Shown here in pieces: positions 1 through 7,898 of a DNA stretch of 38,506 nt (position 1 is the first letter of the stretch; the number at the start of each line of letters is the position of its first letter). The stretch is from an uncultured Oscillospiraceae bacterium (lineage in GTDB: Bacteria; Bacillota; Clostridia; Oscillospirales; Oscillospiraceae), in NCBI GenBank assembly GCA_910584835.1, contig CAJUEG010000017.1, positions 1 to 38,506 of the forward strand. Direction: 5' to 3'. A model generated the notes under the pieces. The model saw nothing but the letters and a program-made list of their open reading frames with translations, did no database searches and had not been told where the DNA came from. Position numbers and translations under genes: made by a program.

Positions 1-2
1 AG

Positions 3-203
3 GTGCCCGGCGACCCCCGCTCCCCCTTCCAGACCAGCGGCCTGCGGGTGGGCAGCCCCGCCGTCACCAGCCGCGGTTTTGTGGAGGCGGACATGGACCA
101 GGTGGCGGAGTATATCTCCCTGGCCGCCACCGATTTTGAGGCCAAGGCGGACTATATTCGGTCCGGCGTGGCGGAACTGACCGCCAAGTACCCTATTTAC
201 TGA
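3..203 (+). CDS. glyA: Serine hydroxymethyltransferase, C-terminal fragment
   Basis: The open frame enters from the left edge of the window and encodes the last 66 residues of a protein that matches the C-terminal end of serine hydroxymethyltransferase, the PLP enzyme that interconverts serine and glycine while loading tetrahydrofolate. The recognisable part is the TSGLRVGSPAVTSRGF stretch (around residues 11-26 of the fragment), whose arginine contributes to substrate carboxylate binding in the family, followed by the conserved helical end. The start and PLP lysine lie outside the window. The stop is TGA at 201-203. The gene after it starts about 100 bases later and may or may not be cotranscribed. 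Confidence 0.9.
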   Translation: MPGDPRSPFQTSGLRVGSPAVTSRGFVEADMDQVAEYISLAATDFEAKADYIRSGVAELTAKYPIY

Positions 204-307
204 GCTGCTTTTGCAAAATGCAGGACCGCCTTGCTGCATGAGATTGAATTTGAGCGGGTTTTGAAAGCACCTGCGGACACTGCAAGCGTGTAGAAGGAAT
301 CGTGGAC

Positions 308-556
308 ATGAAATCAGAACTGACCGCCATCCCCGGCGTGGGCCAAAATATGGCCGCCCACTTGAACGCTCTGGGGATCTGGCGCATCGATGAGCTGAAG
401 GGGAAAGACCCGGAGGCGCTCTACGCCCGGGAGTGCGCCATGCAGGGCTGCACGGTAGACCGCTGTGTGCTGTATGTATACCGTCTGGCGGTGGCCTGGG
501 CCGAGGGGCGGATTGAAGACCCGGAACAGCTCAAATGGTGGAACTGGAAGGACTGA
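308..556 (+). CDS. Small helix-hairpin-helix protein, Cdd1-like
   Basis: Encodes about 82 residues. The N-terminal third reads as a helix-hairpin-helix element (IPGVGQNMAAHLNALGI), the fold used for non-specific DNA contact. The rest, with two or three cysteines (REC..QGC..DRC) and a Trp-rich end, resembles the short Cdd1 or 'pathogenicity locus' family (helix-hairpin-helix proteins of about 85-100 residues with unknown role). ATG at 308 is chosen over GTG at 302 because the AGAAGGAA ribosome site at about 291-298 is better spaced from it. A DNA-related role is inference only. It faces the amidohydrolase gene on the other strand. Confidence 0.7.
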   Translation: MKSELTAIPGVGQNMAAHLNALGIWRIDELKGKDPEALYARECAMQGCTVDRCVLYVYRLAVAWAEGRIEDPEQLKWWNWKD

Positions 557-567
557 AATAAAATGAG

Positions 568-595
568 GGCGCCCCGGCGGTTATGCCGGGGCGCC
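568..595. terminator. Perfect GC-rich hairpin between convergent genes
   Basis: Arms at 568-578 and 585-595 (GGCGCCCCGGC and its complement) pair perfectly over 11 bp around a 6-base loop, 12 bases after the stop of the helix-hairpin-helix gene. There is no T-run on either side, so it may act as a weak or factor-assisted terminator, or as a 3'-end stabiliser. The following bases 596-717 contain no gene I can support. Confidence 0.45.
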
Positions 596-717
596 GCGCT
601 TGCGGGGAGGCGAAATTGGGAGAATTGCAGACGGCCAAAGGGTGCTTTGTGGAAAAGCTGGTACGGCACCCGTACAAAGATTATTTGGCCTCTTATGGAG
701 AAGTGCCGGAACTCTTC

Positions 718-1863
718 TCAGCCGACAACCTGCCGGCCGTTGATAAATACCGCCTTTACAGTGGTGTCGCTCACCATGGGGTCGCCGTCGGTGAGCACCA
801 GGTCCGCGTCCTTGCCAACCTCCAGGGAGCCCACCCGGTCGGCCACGCCCAGGTGCTTGGCGGGGTTGATGGTGATGGCCTGGAGGGCGGCAAAGGGATC
901 CATCCCGGCCTTGACCGCCAGCCCGGCGCAGAGGGAGAGATACTGCTGGGGAATGACCGATGAATCGGTGATGATGCTAACCTGGCAGCCGGCACGGGCC
1001 AGCACGCCGGGGGTGTCAAAGCTCTTGTTGGCCAATTCCAGTTTGCTGGCGTGGGTGAGGGTGGGGCCCACCGCCACGGGGCAGCCGGATCGGGCCACAA
1101 TCTCCGGGATCAGGTGGCCCTCGGTGCAGTGCTCCAGGGTGAGCTTGACGTTGAACTCCCGGGCGATGCGGATGGCGGTACAGATGTCGTCAGCCCGGTG
1201 GGCGTGGGCCTTCAGGGGAATCTCACCTCGGAGCACAGGGAGGAGAGCCTCCATTTTCAGGTCGAATTTGGGACGTTTTTGGATGTCGTCCCCGGCGGCC
1301 TCCTTGCGTTCCATGTAGTCCCGGGCGGCGAACAGGGTCTCGCGCAGTTTGGCGGCGGTGGACATGCGGGCGGAATTGCCCTTGTCCCTGTAGCACCGCT
1401 TCGGATTCTCGCCAAAGGCGCACTTCATGGCAACCGGGTCCCGGAGGATCATGTCGTCTACACAGTCTCCATAGGTCTTTACGGCAAAAAAGGTGCCGCC
1501 CAGCACGTTGGCGCTGCCCGGACCCACGCCTACGGTGGTGACGCCGCCCCGCCGGGCCATTTCAATTGAGCGGTCCTGGGGATTGAAGCTGTCGATGCCA
1601 CGGAGCTGGGGAGAGATGATGTTGCCCATCTCGTTGTAGTCGATGCTGTCGTAGCCCATCCCGTAGCCGTCCAGGGCAAGATGGCTGTGGGCGTCCACAA
1701 AACCGGGATAGACCCGCAGCCCGGCGGCGTCCACCACTTCCTCGCCGGGGGCGGGGGAGAGGCCGGGAGCGATGGCATTGATGGTTCCGTTTTCCACGGA
1801 AATATCCGCCTGGACGGGTTCGGGCTGGACGGCGGTGAATATAGTTGCGTTTTTAATCAGCAT
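718..1863 (-). CDS. Metal-dependent amidohydrolase, imidazolonepropionase-like
   Basis: Encodes 381 residues of the amidohydrolase superfamily (TIM-barrel metal hydrolases acting on cyclic amides and related C-N bonds). Visible features: an N-terminal beta-sandwich half (residues 1-50), the first metal site GFVDAHSHLAL (about 55-65, HxH), later histidines in KAHAHRADD and LTLEHCTEGH, a catalytic-type aspartate in ITDSS, and the C-terminal GKDADLVLTDGDP segment that closes the sandwich. This layout fits imidazolonepropionase-like and related uncharacterised amidohydrolases; the substrate cannot be read from sequence. TAAGGAGG lies 6 bases before the ATG. A -10-like TATACT is present on the minus strand at 1893-1898 but its -35 is poor. 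No hutI operon neighbours are present, so histidine breakdown is not supported. Confidence 0.8.
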   Translation of the reverse strand: MLIKNATIFTAVQPEPVQADISVENGTINAIAPGLSPAPGEEVVDAAGLRVYPGFVDAHSHLALDGYGMGYDSIDYNEMGNIISPQLRGIDSFNPQDRSIEMARRGGVTTVGVGPGSANVLGGTFFAVKTYGDCVDDMILRDPVAMKCAFGENPKRCYRDKGNSARMSTAAKLRETLFAARDYMERKEAAGDDIQKRPKFDLKMEALLPVLRGEIPLKAHAHRADDICTAIRIAREFNVKLTLEHCTEGHLIPEIVARSGCPVAVGPTLTHASKLELANKSFDTPGVLARAGCQVSIITDSSVIPQQYLSLCAGLAVKAGMDPFAALQAITINPAKHLGVADRVGSLEVGKDADLVLTDGDPMVSDTTVKAVFINGRQVVG

Positions 1864-1928
1864 GGCAGTACCTCCTTATGTGTGTTAAAGAGAGTATACA
1901 CCCAATGGCGGAAAAAGAAAAGCCCCGC

Positions 1929-1957
1929 TTGCGGCCAACGGAGCATTGTGGTAAAAT
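1929..1957 (+). promoter_or_regulatory. Sigma-A type promoter for rarA
   Basis: TTGCGG at 1929-1934 and TAAAAT at 1952-1957 are separated by 17 bases and sit about 40 bases before the rarA start. The expected transcription start is near 1964. Confidence 0.6.
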
Positions 1958-1997
1958 GTCAGCAATCGTCTGAAACGGAGAGAGGGAGGGGAGAGAG

Positions 1998-3275
1998 ATG
2001 TACCAGCCGCTGGCAGACCGCATCCGGCCGCAAAATTTGGACGAGGTGCTGGGACAAAGCCATATCCTGGGGCAGGACGGCCTGCTTCGCAGGGTAATCG
2101 ACAGCGGGAAAATTCCGAACATGGTGTTCTACGGCCCCTCCGGCACCGGAAAGACCACCGTGGCCAACATCATTGCCCAGCGTTCGGGCCGGACCCTGCG
2201 GCGGCTCAACGCCACCACCGCCTCCCTGGCGGATGTGCGGGAGGTAATGGACCAGGTGGGAACGCTGCTGGCGCCAAACGGCGTGCTGCTCTACCTGGAT
2301 GAGATTCAATACTTTAATAAAAAGCAGCAGCAGTCCCTGCTGGAGTTCATTGAGAACGGAAAGATCACTCTGATCGCCTCCACCACGGAAAACCCCTATT
2401 TCACCATTTTCAATGCCATCCTGTCCCGCTCCACCGTTTTTGAATTCAAGATGCTGACGGCAGGCGACATTTTGCCGGCAGTGGACAGGGGAATCGCTTT
2501 ACAGGCGAAAGAGCTGGGGGTGGAGGCGAGGTGTGAGGATGGGGTGCGGGAGCATCTGGCCGCCTCCTGTGGGGGTGACGTGCGCAAGGCCCTCAACGCC
2601 GTAGAGCTGCTGATGACTGCCAGCCGCATTCAGGATGGGGTGCTCACCGTCACCCTGGAGGATGCGAAGCTGGTGGCTCAGCGGTCTGCCATGCGGTATG
2701 ACCGGGACGGGGACGACCACTTTGATATCGCCTCGGCGCTGATGAAATCCATGCGGGGGTCCGACCCGGACGCGGCCCTCCACTACCTGGCCCGCCTGCT
2801 GGAGGCGGGGGACATGCTTACCGCCATCCGACGCATTCTGTGCTCCGCCAGTGAGGATATCGGCATGGCCTATCCCCAGGCGGCGTCCATTGTGAAATCC
2901 TGCGTGGACAGCGCCCTCCAGCTTGGGATGCCCGAGGCACGGCTGCCCCTGGCCCAGGCGGTGATCCTGCTGGCCACCGCCCCCAAGTCCAACAGCGTGT
3001 GCATGGCCATCGACGCCGCCCTGGCGGACGTGCGGGCGGGGCGGACGGGGGATTATCCCCGGCATTTGCAGAACGTCCACGCCGACGGCGCGGGCTTTGA
3101 GCGGGAGCAGGGCTATCTCTACCCCCACAGCTACCCGGGGCATTGGGTGGAGCAGCAGTATCTGCCCGATGCCATCAAAGACCACGTGTACTATGAGTAT
3201 GGCCCCAACAAAACCGAGCAGGCGGCAAAGGCATATTGGGATAAAATCAAAAAAACCACGAAAGAGGGCGAGTAG
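1998..3275 (+). CDS. rarA: Replication-associated recombination protein A (AAA+ ATPase)
   Basis: Encodes 425 residues matching RarA/MgsA, the clamp-loader-like AAA+ ATPase that acts at stalled replication forks. Order of parts: N-terminal PLADRIRPQNLDEVLGQ box, Walker A GPSGTGKTT (about residue 50), Walker B YLDEIQ, sensor STTENP, the arginine-containing LSRSTVFEF, then the tetramerisation domain with the DGAGFEREQGYLYPHSY motif typical of the family. Length is normal. The ATG is preceded by a GGAGGGGAGAGAG purine run. It begins a tight operon: DUF951 starts 1 base after its stop and hisC overlaps that. Confidence 0.95.
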   Translation: MYQPLADRIRPQNLDEVLGQSHILGQDGLLRRVIDSGKIPNMVFYGPSGTGKTTVANIIAQRSGRTLRRLNATTASLADVREVMDQVGTLLAPNGVLLYLDEIQYFNKKQQQSLLEFIENGKITLIASTTENPYFTIFNAILSRSTVFEFKMLTAGDILPAVDRGIALQAKELGVEARCEDGVREHLAASCGGDVRKALNAVELLMTASRIQDGVLTVTLEDAKLVAQRSAMRYDRDGDDHFDIASALMKSMRGSDPDAALHYLARLLEAGDMLTAIRRILCSASEDIGMAYPQAASIVKSCVDSALQLGMPEARLPLAQAVILLATAPKSNSVCMAIDAALADVRAGRTGDYPRHLQNVHADGAGFEREQGYLYPHSYPGHWVEQQYLPDAIKDHVYYEYGPNKTEQAAKAYWDKIKKTTKEGE

Positions 3276-3276
3276 A

Positions 3277-3474
3277 ATGCCCATGGATATCCAGATCGGC
3301 GATATTTTAGAGCTGAAAAAGACCCACCCCTGCGGCAGTAAGGAGTGGAAGGTGCTCCGGGTGGGGATGGATTTCAAGCTCAAATGCCTGGGCTGCGGCC
3401 ATGAGGTAATGACGCCCAGAGCCAAGGCGGAAAAGTCCATCAGAAAAGTAAAGCGGGAGGGGATGACCCAATGA
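3277..3474 (+). CDS. DUF951 family small protein
   Basis: Encodes 65 residues. The pattern of an initial IGDILELKKTHPCGS segment, a central VLRVGMDFKLKCLGCGHEV and a basic tail is that of DUF951, a short conserved Firmicutes family. CG...CLGC could form a small metal or nucleic-acid binding knuckle, but the function is unknown. Its ATG lies just after the rarA stop and its TGA overlaps the hisC ATG (ATGA at 3471-3474), so it is translationally coupled to both. Confidence 0.85.
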   Translation: MPMDIQIGDILELKKTHPCGSKEWKVLRVGMDFKLKCLGCGHEVMTPRAKAEKSIRKVKREGMTQ

Positions 3475-4526
3475 ACCAGTATTGGAGCAGGCGCATTCGG
3501 GACGTTGTGCCCTACACCCCCGGAGAACAGCCCAGAGACCGCAAATTCATTAAGCTGAACACCAATGAGTGCCCCTATCCTCCTTCTCCCAAGGCATTGG
3601 AGGCCATTCAGGCGGCGGCGGGAGAGGGGCTGCGGCTCTATCCGGACCCGGAGTGCCTGGAGCTCCGCGCCGCCATCGCCCGCCGGGAAGGGCTGGATAT
3701 CAGCCAGGTGTTCTGCGGCAACGGCTCGGACGAGATCCTGGCCTTTGCCTTCCAGGCATTTTTTGACCCGGAACGGGAGGTGGTGTTTCCCAAGATCACC
3801 TACAGCTTCTATCCGGTGTACACCGACTTCTTCGGACTGGGGCGCCGGGAGGTTCCCATGAACGCGGACTTCTCCGATCCTATCGACCTGCTGTGCGGCC
3901 AGAACGGCGGCGTGGTGCTGGCAAACCCCAACGCCCCCACCGGCATCGCCGTGGGTCTGGACACCGTGGAGAAGCTGCTCACCGCCAACCCGGACGTGGT
4001 GGTCATTGTGGACGAGGCGTATATCGACTTTGGCGGGGACAGCGCGGTGGAGCTCATCGGCCGCTATCCCAACCTGCTGGTGGTACAGACCGCCTCCAAA
4101 TCCAGGGCACTGGCGGGGCTGCGGGTGGGCTGGGCCATGGGAGACCCTGAGCTGATTGACGGCCTGCGCTGCGTGCGGGACTCCATCAACTCCTACACCG
4201 TGGACCGTCTGGCTCAGGCTGGAGCCGCCGCCGCGATTGAGGACGAGCGCTACTTCCAATCCATTCGCCGCCGGGTGATGGACACCCGGGAGCACACAGA
4301 AAAGGTATTGAAGGAAAAAGGCTTTACAGTTCTTCCCTCTCAGGCAAATTTCCTGTTTGTCAGTCATTCGGAGCACAGTGGGAAGGAGCTGCTGGACGGC
4401 CTGCGGGCACAGGGTGTGCTGGTGCGCTGGTGGGATAAGCCGGAGATCAAAAACTGGCTGCGCATCAGTATCGGGACGGACAAAGATATGAAGGCGCTGG
4501 TAAAGGCGCTTTGCGAATTGATATGA
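3471..4526 (+). CDS. hisC: Histidinol-phosphate aminotransferase
   Basis: Encodes 351 residues of the class I/II aminotransferase fold closest to HisC, which transaminates imidazole-acetol phosphate with glutamate in histidine synthesis. Visible: LNTNECPYPPSP near the N-terminus, GNGSDEIL (about 83-90), the ANPNAPTG segment (151-158), DEAYIDF (181-187) with the PLP-binding aspartate, and the Schiff-base lysine in TASKSRALAGLRVGW (K210). The start overlaps DUF951 by 4 bases. No other his gene is near; related short aminotransferases act on other keto acids, so the exact substrate is slightly uncertain. A strong terminator follows. Confidence 0.88.
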   Translation: MNQYWSRRIRDVVPYTPGEQPRDRKFIKLNTNECPYPPSPKALEAIQAAAGEGLRLYPDPECLELRAAIARREGLDISQVFCGNGSDEILAFAFQAFFDPEREVVFPKITYSFYPVYTDFFGLGRREVPMNADFSDPIDLLCGQNGGVVLANPNAPTGIAVGLDTVEKLLTANPDVVVIVDEAYIDFGGDSAVELIGRYPNLLVVQTASKSRALAGLRVGWAMGDPELIDGLRCVRDSINSYTVDRLAQAGAAAAIEDERYFQSIRRRVMDTREHTEKVLKEKGFTVLPSQANFLFVSHSEHSGKELLDGLRAQGVLVRWWDKPEIKNWLRISIGTDKDMKALVKALCELI

Positions 4527-4535
4527 TTGAGCAGC

Positions 4536-4570
4536 GGCCCGCCGGGCGAAAACGGCGGGCCATTTTTTTA
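4536..4570 (+). terminator. Intrinsic terminator after hisC
   Basis: Arms 4536-4544 and 4553-4561 (GGCCCGCCG and its complement) form a 9-bp GC stem followed by ATTTTTTTATTT. This ends the rarA-DUF951-hisC operon just before the sporulation locus. Confidence 0.85.
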
Positions 4571-4612
4571 TTTCTTGGACTTGCTTCGGCTTTTTTTGAT
4601 GCCGTACAAGGC

Positions 4613-4618
4613 TATAAT
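4613..4618 (+). promoter_or_regulatory. -10 box of the spoIIGA-sigE promoter
   Basis: A perfect TATAAT lies 31 bases before the spoIIGA start. No good -35 hexamer is found 16-18 bases upstream (the region there is a T-run). In Bacillus subtilis the spoIIG promoter has an unusually long spacer and needs Spo0A; the same kind of architecture would fit here, but I see no clear TGTCGAA box. Confidence 0.5.
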
Positions 4619-4649
4619 TTTGGACAGAACGATGGAGAGGAGGCCCGCC

Positions 4650-5483
4650 GTGACGGTAGTATACATAGATCTGCTGTTTCTGCTGAATCTGATCGCCAAC
4701 TATTTGCTGCTGTTGGCGGCGGGCCGGATGGCAGGGGCCGCGCTGGTGCGCTGGCGCATCGGACTGGGGGCGGCTGCGGGGGCGCTGTATGCGGCGCTCA
4801 TCTTTTTGCCCGGTATGGTTTGGCTGGCGTCGTGGCCGTGCAAACTGGCCGCCGGGGTACTGATGGCTCTTGCAGCCTACGGCGGAGAGCGGCACCTTCT
4901 GCGGGTGACCGTGCTGTTTTTCGGTTCGTCCGCCGCCCTGGCGGGGGCGGTGCTGTGGCTGGAGCTGCTGGGCAGCACCTCGCTGACGCTGGAGAATGGG
5001 GTGCTCTATACGCCCATTGATGTCCGGCTGCTGCTGCTGTCTTTTGTTATGTGCTATTTTGTTCTCTCCCTGTTTTTCCGCCGGGTGGGGAGGCATGGGG
5101 GAGAGCTGGTTCGAATGAACATCGATTTGGAGGGAAAGACGGTAGATGTGACTGCTCTGCGCGACACCGGCCATAGCCTGACTGATCCCGCTGACAACCG
5201 GCCGGTGGTGGTGGCGTATTGTGAGACTCTGGCGGAAGCTGTGCCTGTCTGGGCAGATCCCACAGACCCCATTGGGTCGGTGGAGCGGTGCCATGCCGCC
5301 GGCTCACGACAGGCCCGTCTCATTCCCTACCGGGCGGTAGGGGTGGAGTGCGGGATGCTGCTGGCCCTGCGTTCCAGACAGGTGACAGTGGATGGGAGGC
5401 CGCTGGGCAGGCTGCTGGTGGCGCTTTCCCCGACACCGCTGGACGACGGCGGTGGGTATCAGGCGTTGATTGGAGGAATTTAG
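4650..5483 (+). CDS. spoIIGA: Sporulation sigma-E processing peptidase
   Basis: Encodes about 277 residues. The first 145 residues hold several hydrophobic helices (starting TVVYIDLLFLLNLIANYLLL), and the C-terminal half is a cytoplasmic aspartic-protease domain with the active-site triad DTGHSLTDP (D172-T-G). This is the SpoIIGA design: a membrane protease in the mother cell that cuts the pro-sequence from SigE. The GTG start at 4650 is chosen because GGAGAGGAGG lies 7 bases upstream and the protein then begins exactly as the family does. Its TAG ends 1 base before the sigE start region, the standard spoIIG arrangement. Confidence 0.93.
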   Translation: MTVVYIDLLFLLNLIANYLLLLAAGRMAGAALVRWRIGLGAAAGALYAALIFLPGMVWLASWPCKLAAGVLMALAAYGGERHLLRVTVLFFGSSAALAGAVLWLELLGSTSLTLENGVLYTPIDVRLLLLSFVMCYFVLSLFFRRVGRHGGELVRMNIDLEGKTVDVTALRDTGHSLTDPADNRPVVVAYCETLAEAVPVWADPTDPIGSVERCHAAGSRQARLIPYRAVGVECGMLLALRSRQVTVDGRPLGRLLVALSPTPLDDGGGYQALIGGI

Positions 5484-5484
5484 C

Positions 5485-6207
5485 GTGCTTTTGACCGATA
5501 CATATCTGCGGCTATGCCGTATGCTGGCCCGGCTTGGCATCTCGCTTTACGGTTCGATCCACTACATTGGCGGCAGCGATACCCTGCCGGCCCCTCTGAC
5601 ACGGGAGGAAGAAGGGAGATTTCTGGCCGAGCTGGAAGGGGAGAGTACCCGCGTGGAGGCCCGTTCTCGGCTCATTGAACACAACCTGCGCCTGGTGGTA
5701 TACATTGCCCGGAGGTTTGAGAACACCGGAGTGGGTATTGAAGACTTGATTTCCATCGGCACCATCGGACTCATCAAGGCGGTGGAAACCTATAAGCCGG
5801 CCAAGAACATCAAGCTGGCCACCTATGCGTCCCGATGTATCGAGAACGAAATTCTCATGCATTTGAGGAAAAATGCCAACCGCCGGGGAGAGGTGTCTCT
5901 GGACGAGCCGTTGAACACGGACTGGGACGGAAACGAGCTGCTGCTGTCCGATGTACTGGGTACGGAAGGAGACAGTATCGAAAAACCTCTGGAAGACGAT
6001 GTGGACCGCGACCTGCTCTTTGCGGCCATTACAAAGCTGTCTGAACGGGAGAGAACCATTATCACGTTGCGCTTTGGACTGGACGGCCGGCGGGAGCGGA
6101 CACAGAAAGAGGTAGCCGATCAGCTGGGCATCAGTCAATCCTACATTTCCCGCCTGGAAAAGCGCATCATCGACCGATTGAAAAAGGAGATTCTTCGGAT
6201 GATGTGA
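5485..6207 (+). CDS. sigE: RNA polymerase sigma-E, mother-cell sporulation sigma factor (pro-form)
   Basis: Encodes 240 residues. The N-terminus is a hydrophobic/basic pro-sequence leading into YIGGSDTLPAPLTREEE, which matches the processing region of Bacillus pro-SigE (YIGGSE..LP.PLS..EE), so cleavage by the neighbouring SpoIIGA is expected near residues 26-30. Region 2 (RLIEHNLRLVVYIARRF, then ENTGVGIEDLISIGTIGLIKAV) and region 4 with the helix-turn-helix (TQKEVADQLGISQSYISRLE) are complete. The GTG at 5485 has GGAGG 8 bases upstream, inside the end of spoIIGA. After sigE there is a 130-base gap carrying the sigG promoter. Confidence 0.95.
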   Translation: MLLTDTYLRLCRMLARLGISLYGSIHYIGGSDTLPAPLTREEEGRFLAELEGESTRVEARSRLIEHNLRLVVYIARRFENTGVGIEDLISIGTIGLIKAVETYKPAKNIKLATYASRCIENEILMHLRKNANRRGEVSLDEPLNTDWDGNELLLSDVLGTEGDSIEKPLEDDVDRDLLFAAITKLSERERTIITLRFGLDGRRERTQKEVADQLGISQSYISRLEKRIIDRLKKEILRMM

Positions 6208-6279
6208 CTAGAAAAAGACGGAACAAAAAATTCCATCGAAAGCGGTCTGACGATAAAAAATATAGCTGGCCCCGCCGCA

Positions 6280-6307
6280 GTATGAATAGGCGCTCATCGG
6301 AAATACT
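6280..6307 (+). promoter_or_regulatory. Sigma-F/sigma-G type promoter for sigG
   Basis: GTATG at 6280-6284 and GGAAATACT at 6299-6307 are separated by 14 bases. The second element matches the forespore -10 consensus (GGnnAnAnT) and the first the -35 (GYATA/GHATR). In Bacillus, sigG is transcribed first by sigma-F and then by sigma-G itself. The spacer is one or two bases shorter than usual. Confidence 0.55.
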
Positions 6308-6340
6308 GACTTTGAATCAATTCCGAGTGAGGTGTTCGCG

Positions 6341-7111
6341 GTGCAGGGCAAGGTGGAGATCTGCGGGGTAAATACGTCCAAGCTGAAGGTATTGAAAAGC
6401 GAGGAGAGTATAGAGCTGCTGCGCCGGGCCAGAGCGGGAGACATGGGGGCCAGGGAGGAGCTGATTTCCGGCAACCTGAGGCTGGTGTTGTCCGTTATCC
6501 AGAAATTCGCGGGCAGAGGGGAGAATGTGGACGACCTGTTTCAGGTAGGCTGCATCGGTCTTATCAAGGCAATCGACAACTTCAATATTGAAATGGACGT
6601 ACGCTTTTCCACCTACGGCGTACCCATGATCGTGGGAGAAATTCGCCGCTACCTCCGGGACAACAGCGCTATTCGGGTATCCCGGTCGGTGCGGGATACC
6701 GCATACCGGGTACTTCAGGCCAAGGAAAAATATATGGCGGAACACCAGAAGGAGCCGACGGTGGATGAAATTGCTCAGATATTGGAGCTGCGCAGAGAGG
6801 ACGTGGTGATGGCGCTGGACGCGGTGGTGGACCCGGTGTCCTTGTTCGAGCCGGTGTACTCCGACAGTGGGGATACAGTGTGCGTCATGGATCAGGTGAA
6901 GGATAAAAAAAACACAGATGAGGCATGGTTGGAGCACATCGCGCTGGGTGATGCCATCAGCAAGCTGGATGAACGGGAGAGGCGGATTCTGGCTCTGCGG
7001 TTTTTTCAGGGTAAAACACAGATGGAGGTATCCGCTGAGGTGGGCATATCCCAGGCCCAGGTGTCCCGTTTGGAGAAAAACGCCTTGAATCGGATACGGA
7101 AAGAGCTGTAA
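6341..7111 (+). CDS. sigG: RNA polymerase sigma-G, forespore sigma factor
   Basis: Encodes about 256 residues. The N-terminal KVEICGVNTSKLKVLKSEE is diagnostic for SigG, which drives late forespore genes after engulfment. Regions 2.1-2.4 (GNLRLVLSVIQKFAGRGENV, DDLFQVGCIGLIKAIDNF), region 3 (REEDVV-like helix) and region 4 (TQMEVSAEVGISQAQVSRLEK) are intact. GTG at 6341 is preferred over GTG at 6332 because GAGGTG lies 6 bases upstream and the protein then starts like known SigG. The gene follows sigE as in Bacillus but with its own promoter, and ends in a strong terminator. Confidence 0.95.
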   Translation: MQGKVEICGVNTSKLKVLKSEESIELLRRARAGDMGAREELISGNLRLVLSVIQKFAGRGENVDDLFQVGCIGLIKAIDNFNIEMDVRFSTYGVPMIVGEIRRYLRDNSAIRVSRSVRDTAYRVLQAKEKYMAEHQKEPTVDEIAQILELRREDVVMALDAVVDPVSLFEPVYSDSGDTVCVMDQVKDKKNTDEAWLEHIALGDAISKLDERERRILALRFFQGKTQMEVSAEVGISQAQVSRLEKNALNRIRKEL

Positions 7112-7119
7112 AAATGAAA

Positions 7120-7169
7120 CAGCGAGGGTATTTGGGTTTGTAAAGTCCAAAATACCCTCGCTGCTTTTT
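7120..7169 (+). terminator. Intrinsic terminator after sigG
   Basis: Bases from 7120 (CAGCGAGGGTATTT) pair with the segment ending at 7163 (AAATACCCTCGCTG) in a 14-bp or longer stem, followed by CTTTTTG. It starts 8 bases after the sigG stop. Confidence 0.9.
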
Positions 7170-7439
7170 GATTCAGGAATATGATTTGATCATGTGGCGA
7201 GAAAACCCGGCTCATCGCTGCCGCCATTGCTCTAGACGCTATGCCGCTGAACCAAAGGAGCCGAAAAGGAAAAACACTTGTCAAAAAAGTCAGGGGTAAC
7301 GTCGATATCAGGCATAAAGCCGGGGCCTCAGAGGCGCAGCCGTTGGACCATTTTCCAGCAGCTTATGGGGCAGAAAGAAAAACAGCAGCGGCTCTCATTT
7401 TAATCTGGATTCAAAAGCATTATGACAACGTAAACAGCT
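7170..7439. other. Unassigned gap at the left edge of the accessory island
   Basis: About 270 bases between the sigG terminator and the EamA gene. Only short open frames with no recognisable product are present on either strand (for example a minus-strand frame open from about 7366 down past 7170). No promoter with both boxes, tRNA or repeat could be established. The base composition changes here from the GC-rich sigma genes to a more A/T-rich island, so it may hold a junction scar or an intergenic repeat. Confidence 0.4.
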
Positions 7440-7853
7440 TTACAAGACCATAATTAACGTGCCTGCGCCGATTAGGATACACCCAATCACAGATTTTGGC
7501 GTAAATTTTTCATGGAGGAAAATCGCCGCCATCACCAGCGTGATGACCACGCTCAGCTTGTCGATAGGAACCACCTTGGACACCTCGCCGATCTGGATCG
7601 CCCGATAGTAGCATAGCCAAGACGCGCCTGTGGCAAGCCCAGACAGGATGAGGAACAGCCAGCTTTTACGGCTGATCTCCACAATACCGCCTTGGGCGTT
7701 GGTAAGAAAAACCATCCCCCAGGCCATGGCCACCACGACCATGGTGCGGATAGCGGTGGCCAGATTGGAGTTGACACCATCAATTCCCACCTTGGCCAGA
7801 ATTGAAGTTAGCGCCGCAAAAATAGCCGACAATAATGCAAAAATGAACCACAT
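7440..7853 (-). CDS. EamA/DMT-type small membrane transporter
   Basis: Encodes about 137 residues with four to five hydrophobic helices and the layout of a single EamA domain of the drug/metabolite transporter superfamily: start MWFIFALLSAIFAALTSILAKVG, a conserved glycine-rich helix (GLATGASWLCYYRAIQIGEVSKVVPIDKLS) and ending LHEKFTPKSVIGCILIGAGT. Proteins of this size probably work as dimers; the substrate is unknown. ATG 7853 is chosen since GGAGG lies 8 bases before it. It lies 45 bases after the RADAR-type membrane gene on the same strand and could be read from that operon, but it is more likely an ordinary passenger gene. Confidence 0.8.
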   Translation of the reverse strand: MWFIFALLSAIFAALTSILAKVGIDGVNSNLATAIRTMVVVAMAWGMVFLTNAQGGIVEISRKSWLFLILSGLATGASWLCYYRAIQIGEVSKVVPIDKLSVVITLVMAAIFLHEKFTPKSVIGCILIGAGTLIMVL

Positions 7854-7898
7854 GGCCCTTGCCTCCATATTGTTAGATTGAAAAAATCGGCGCTGAAA

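Noticed and set aside
583..963. Plus-strand frame before and across the amidohydrolase 3' end
   Set aside because: It mostly overlaps the amidohydrolase gene antisense, and the upstream part (600-717) shows no recognisable protein.
2499..5294. 931-codon minus-strand open frame
   Set aside because: It lies opposite rarA, DUF951, hisC and spoIIGA, which all have clear family motifs. The translation is rich in His, Gln, Arg and Pro with no domain, as expected of the complement of GC-rich codons.
7190..7270. tRNA-like pattern on the minus strand (TTCAGCGGCATAGCG followed by a GCCGGGTT-like arm)
   Set aside because: No acceptor stem, anticodon stem or proper T-loop can be paired; only a passing resemblance.
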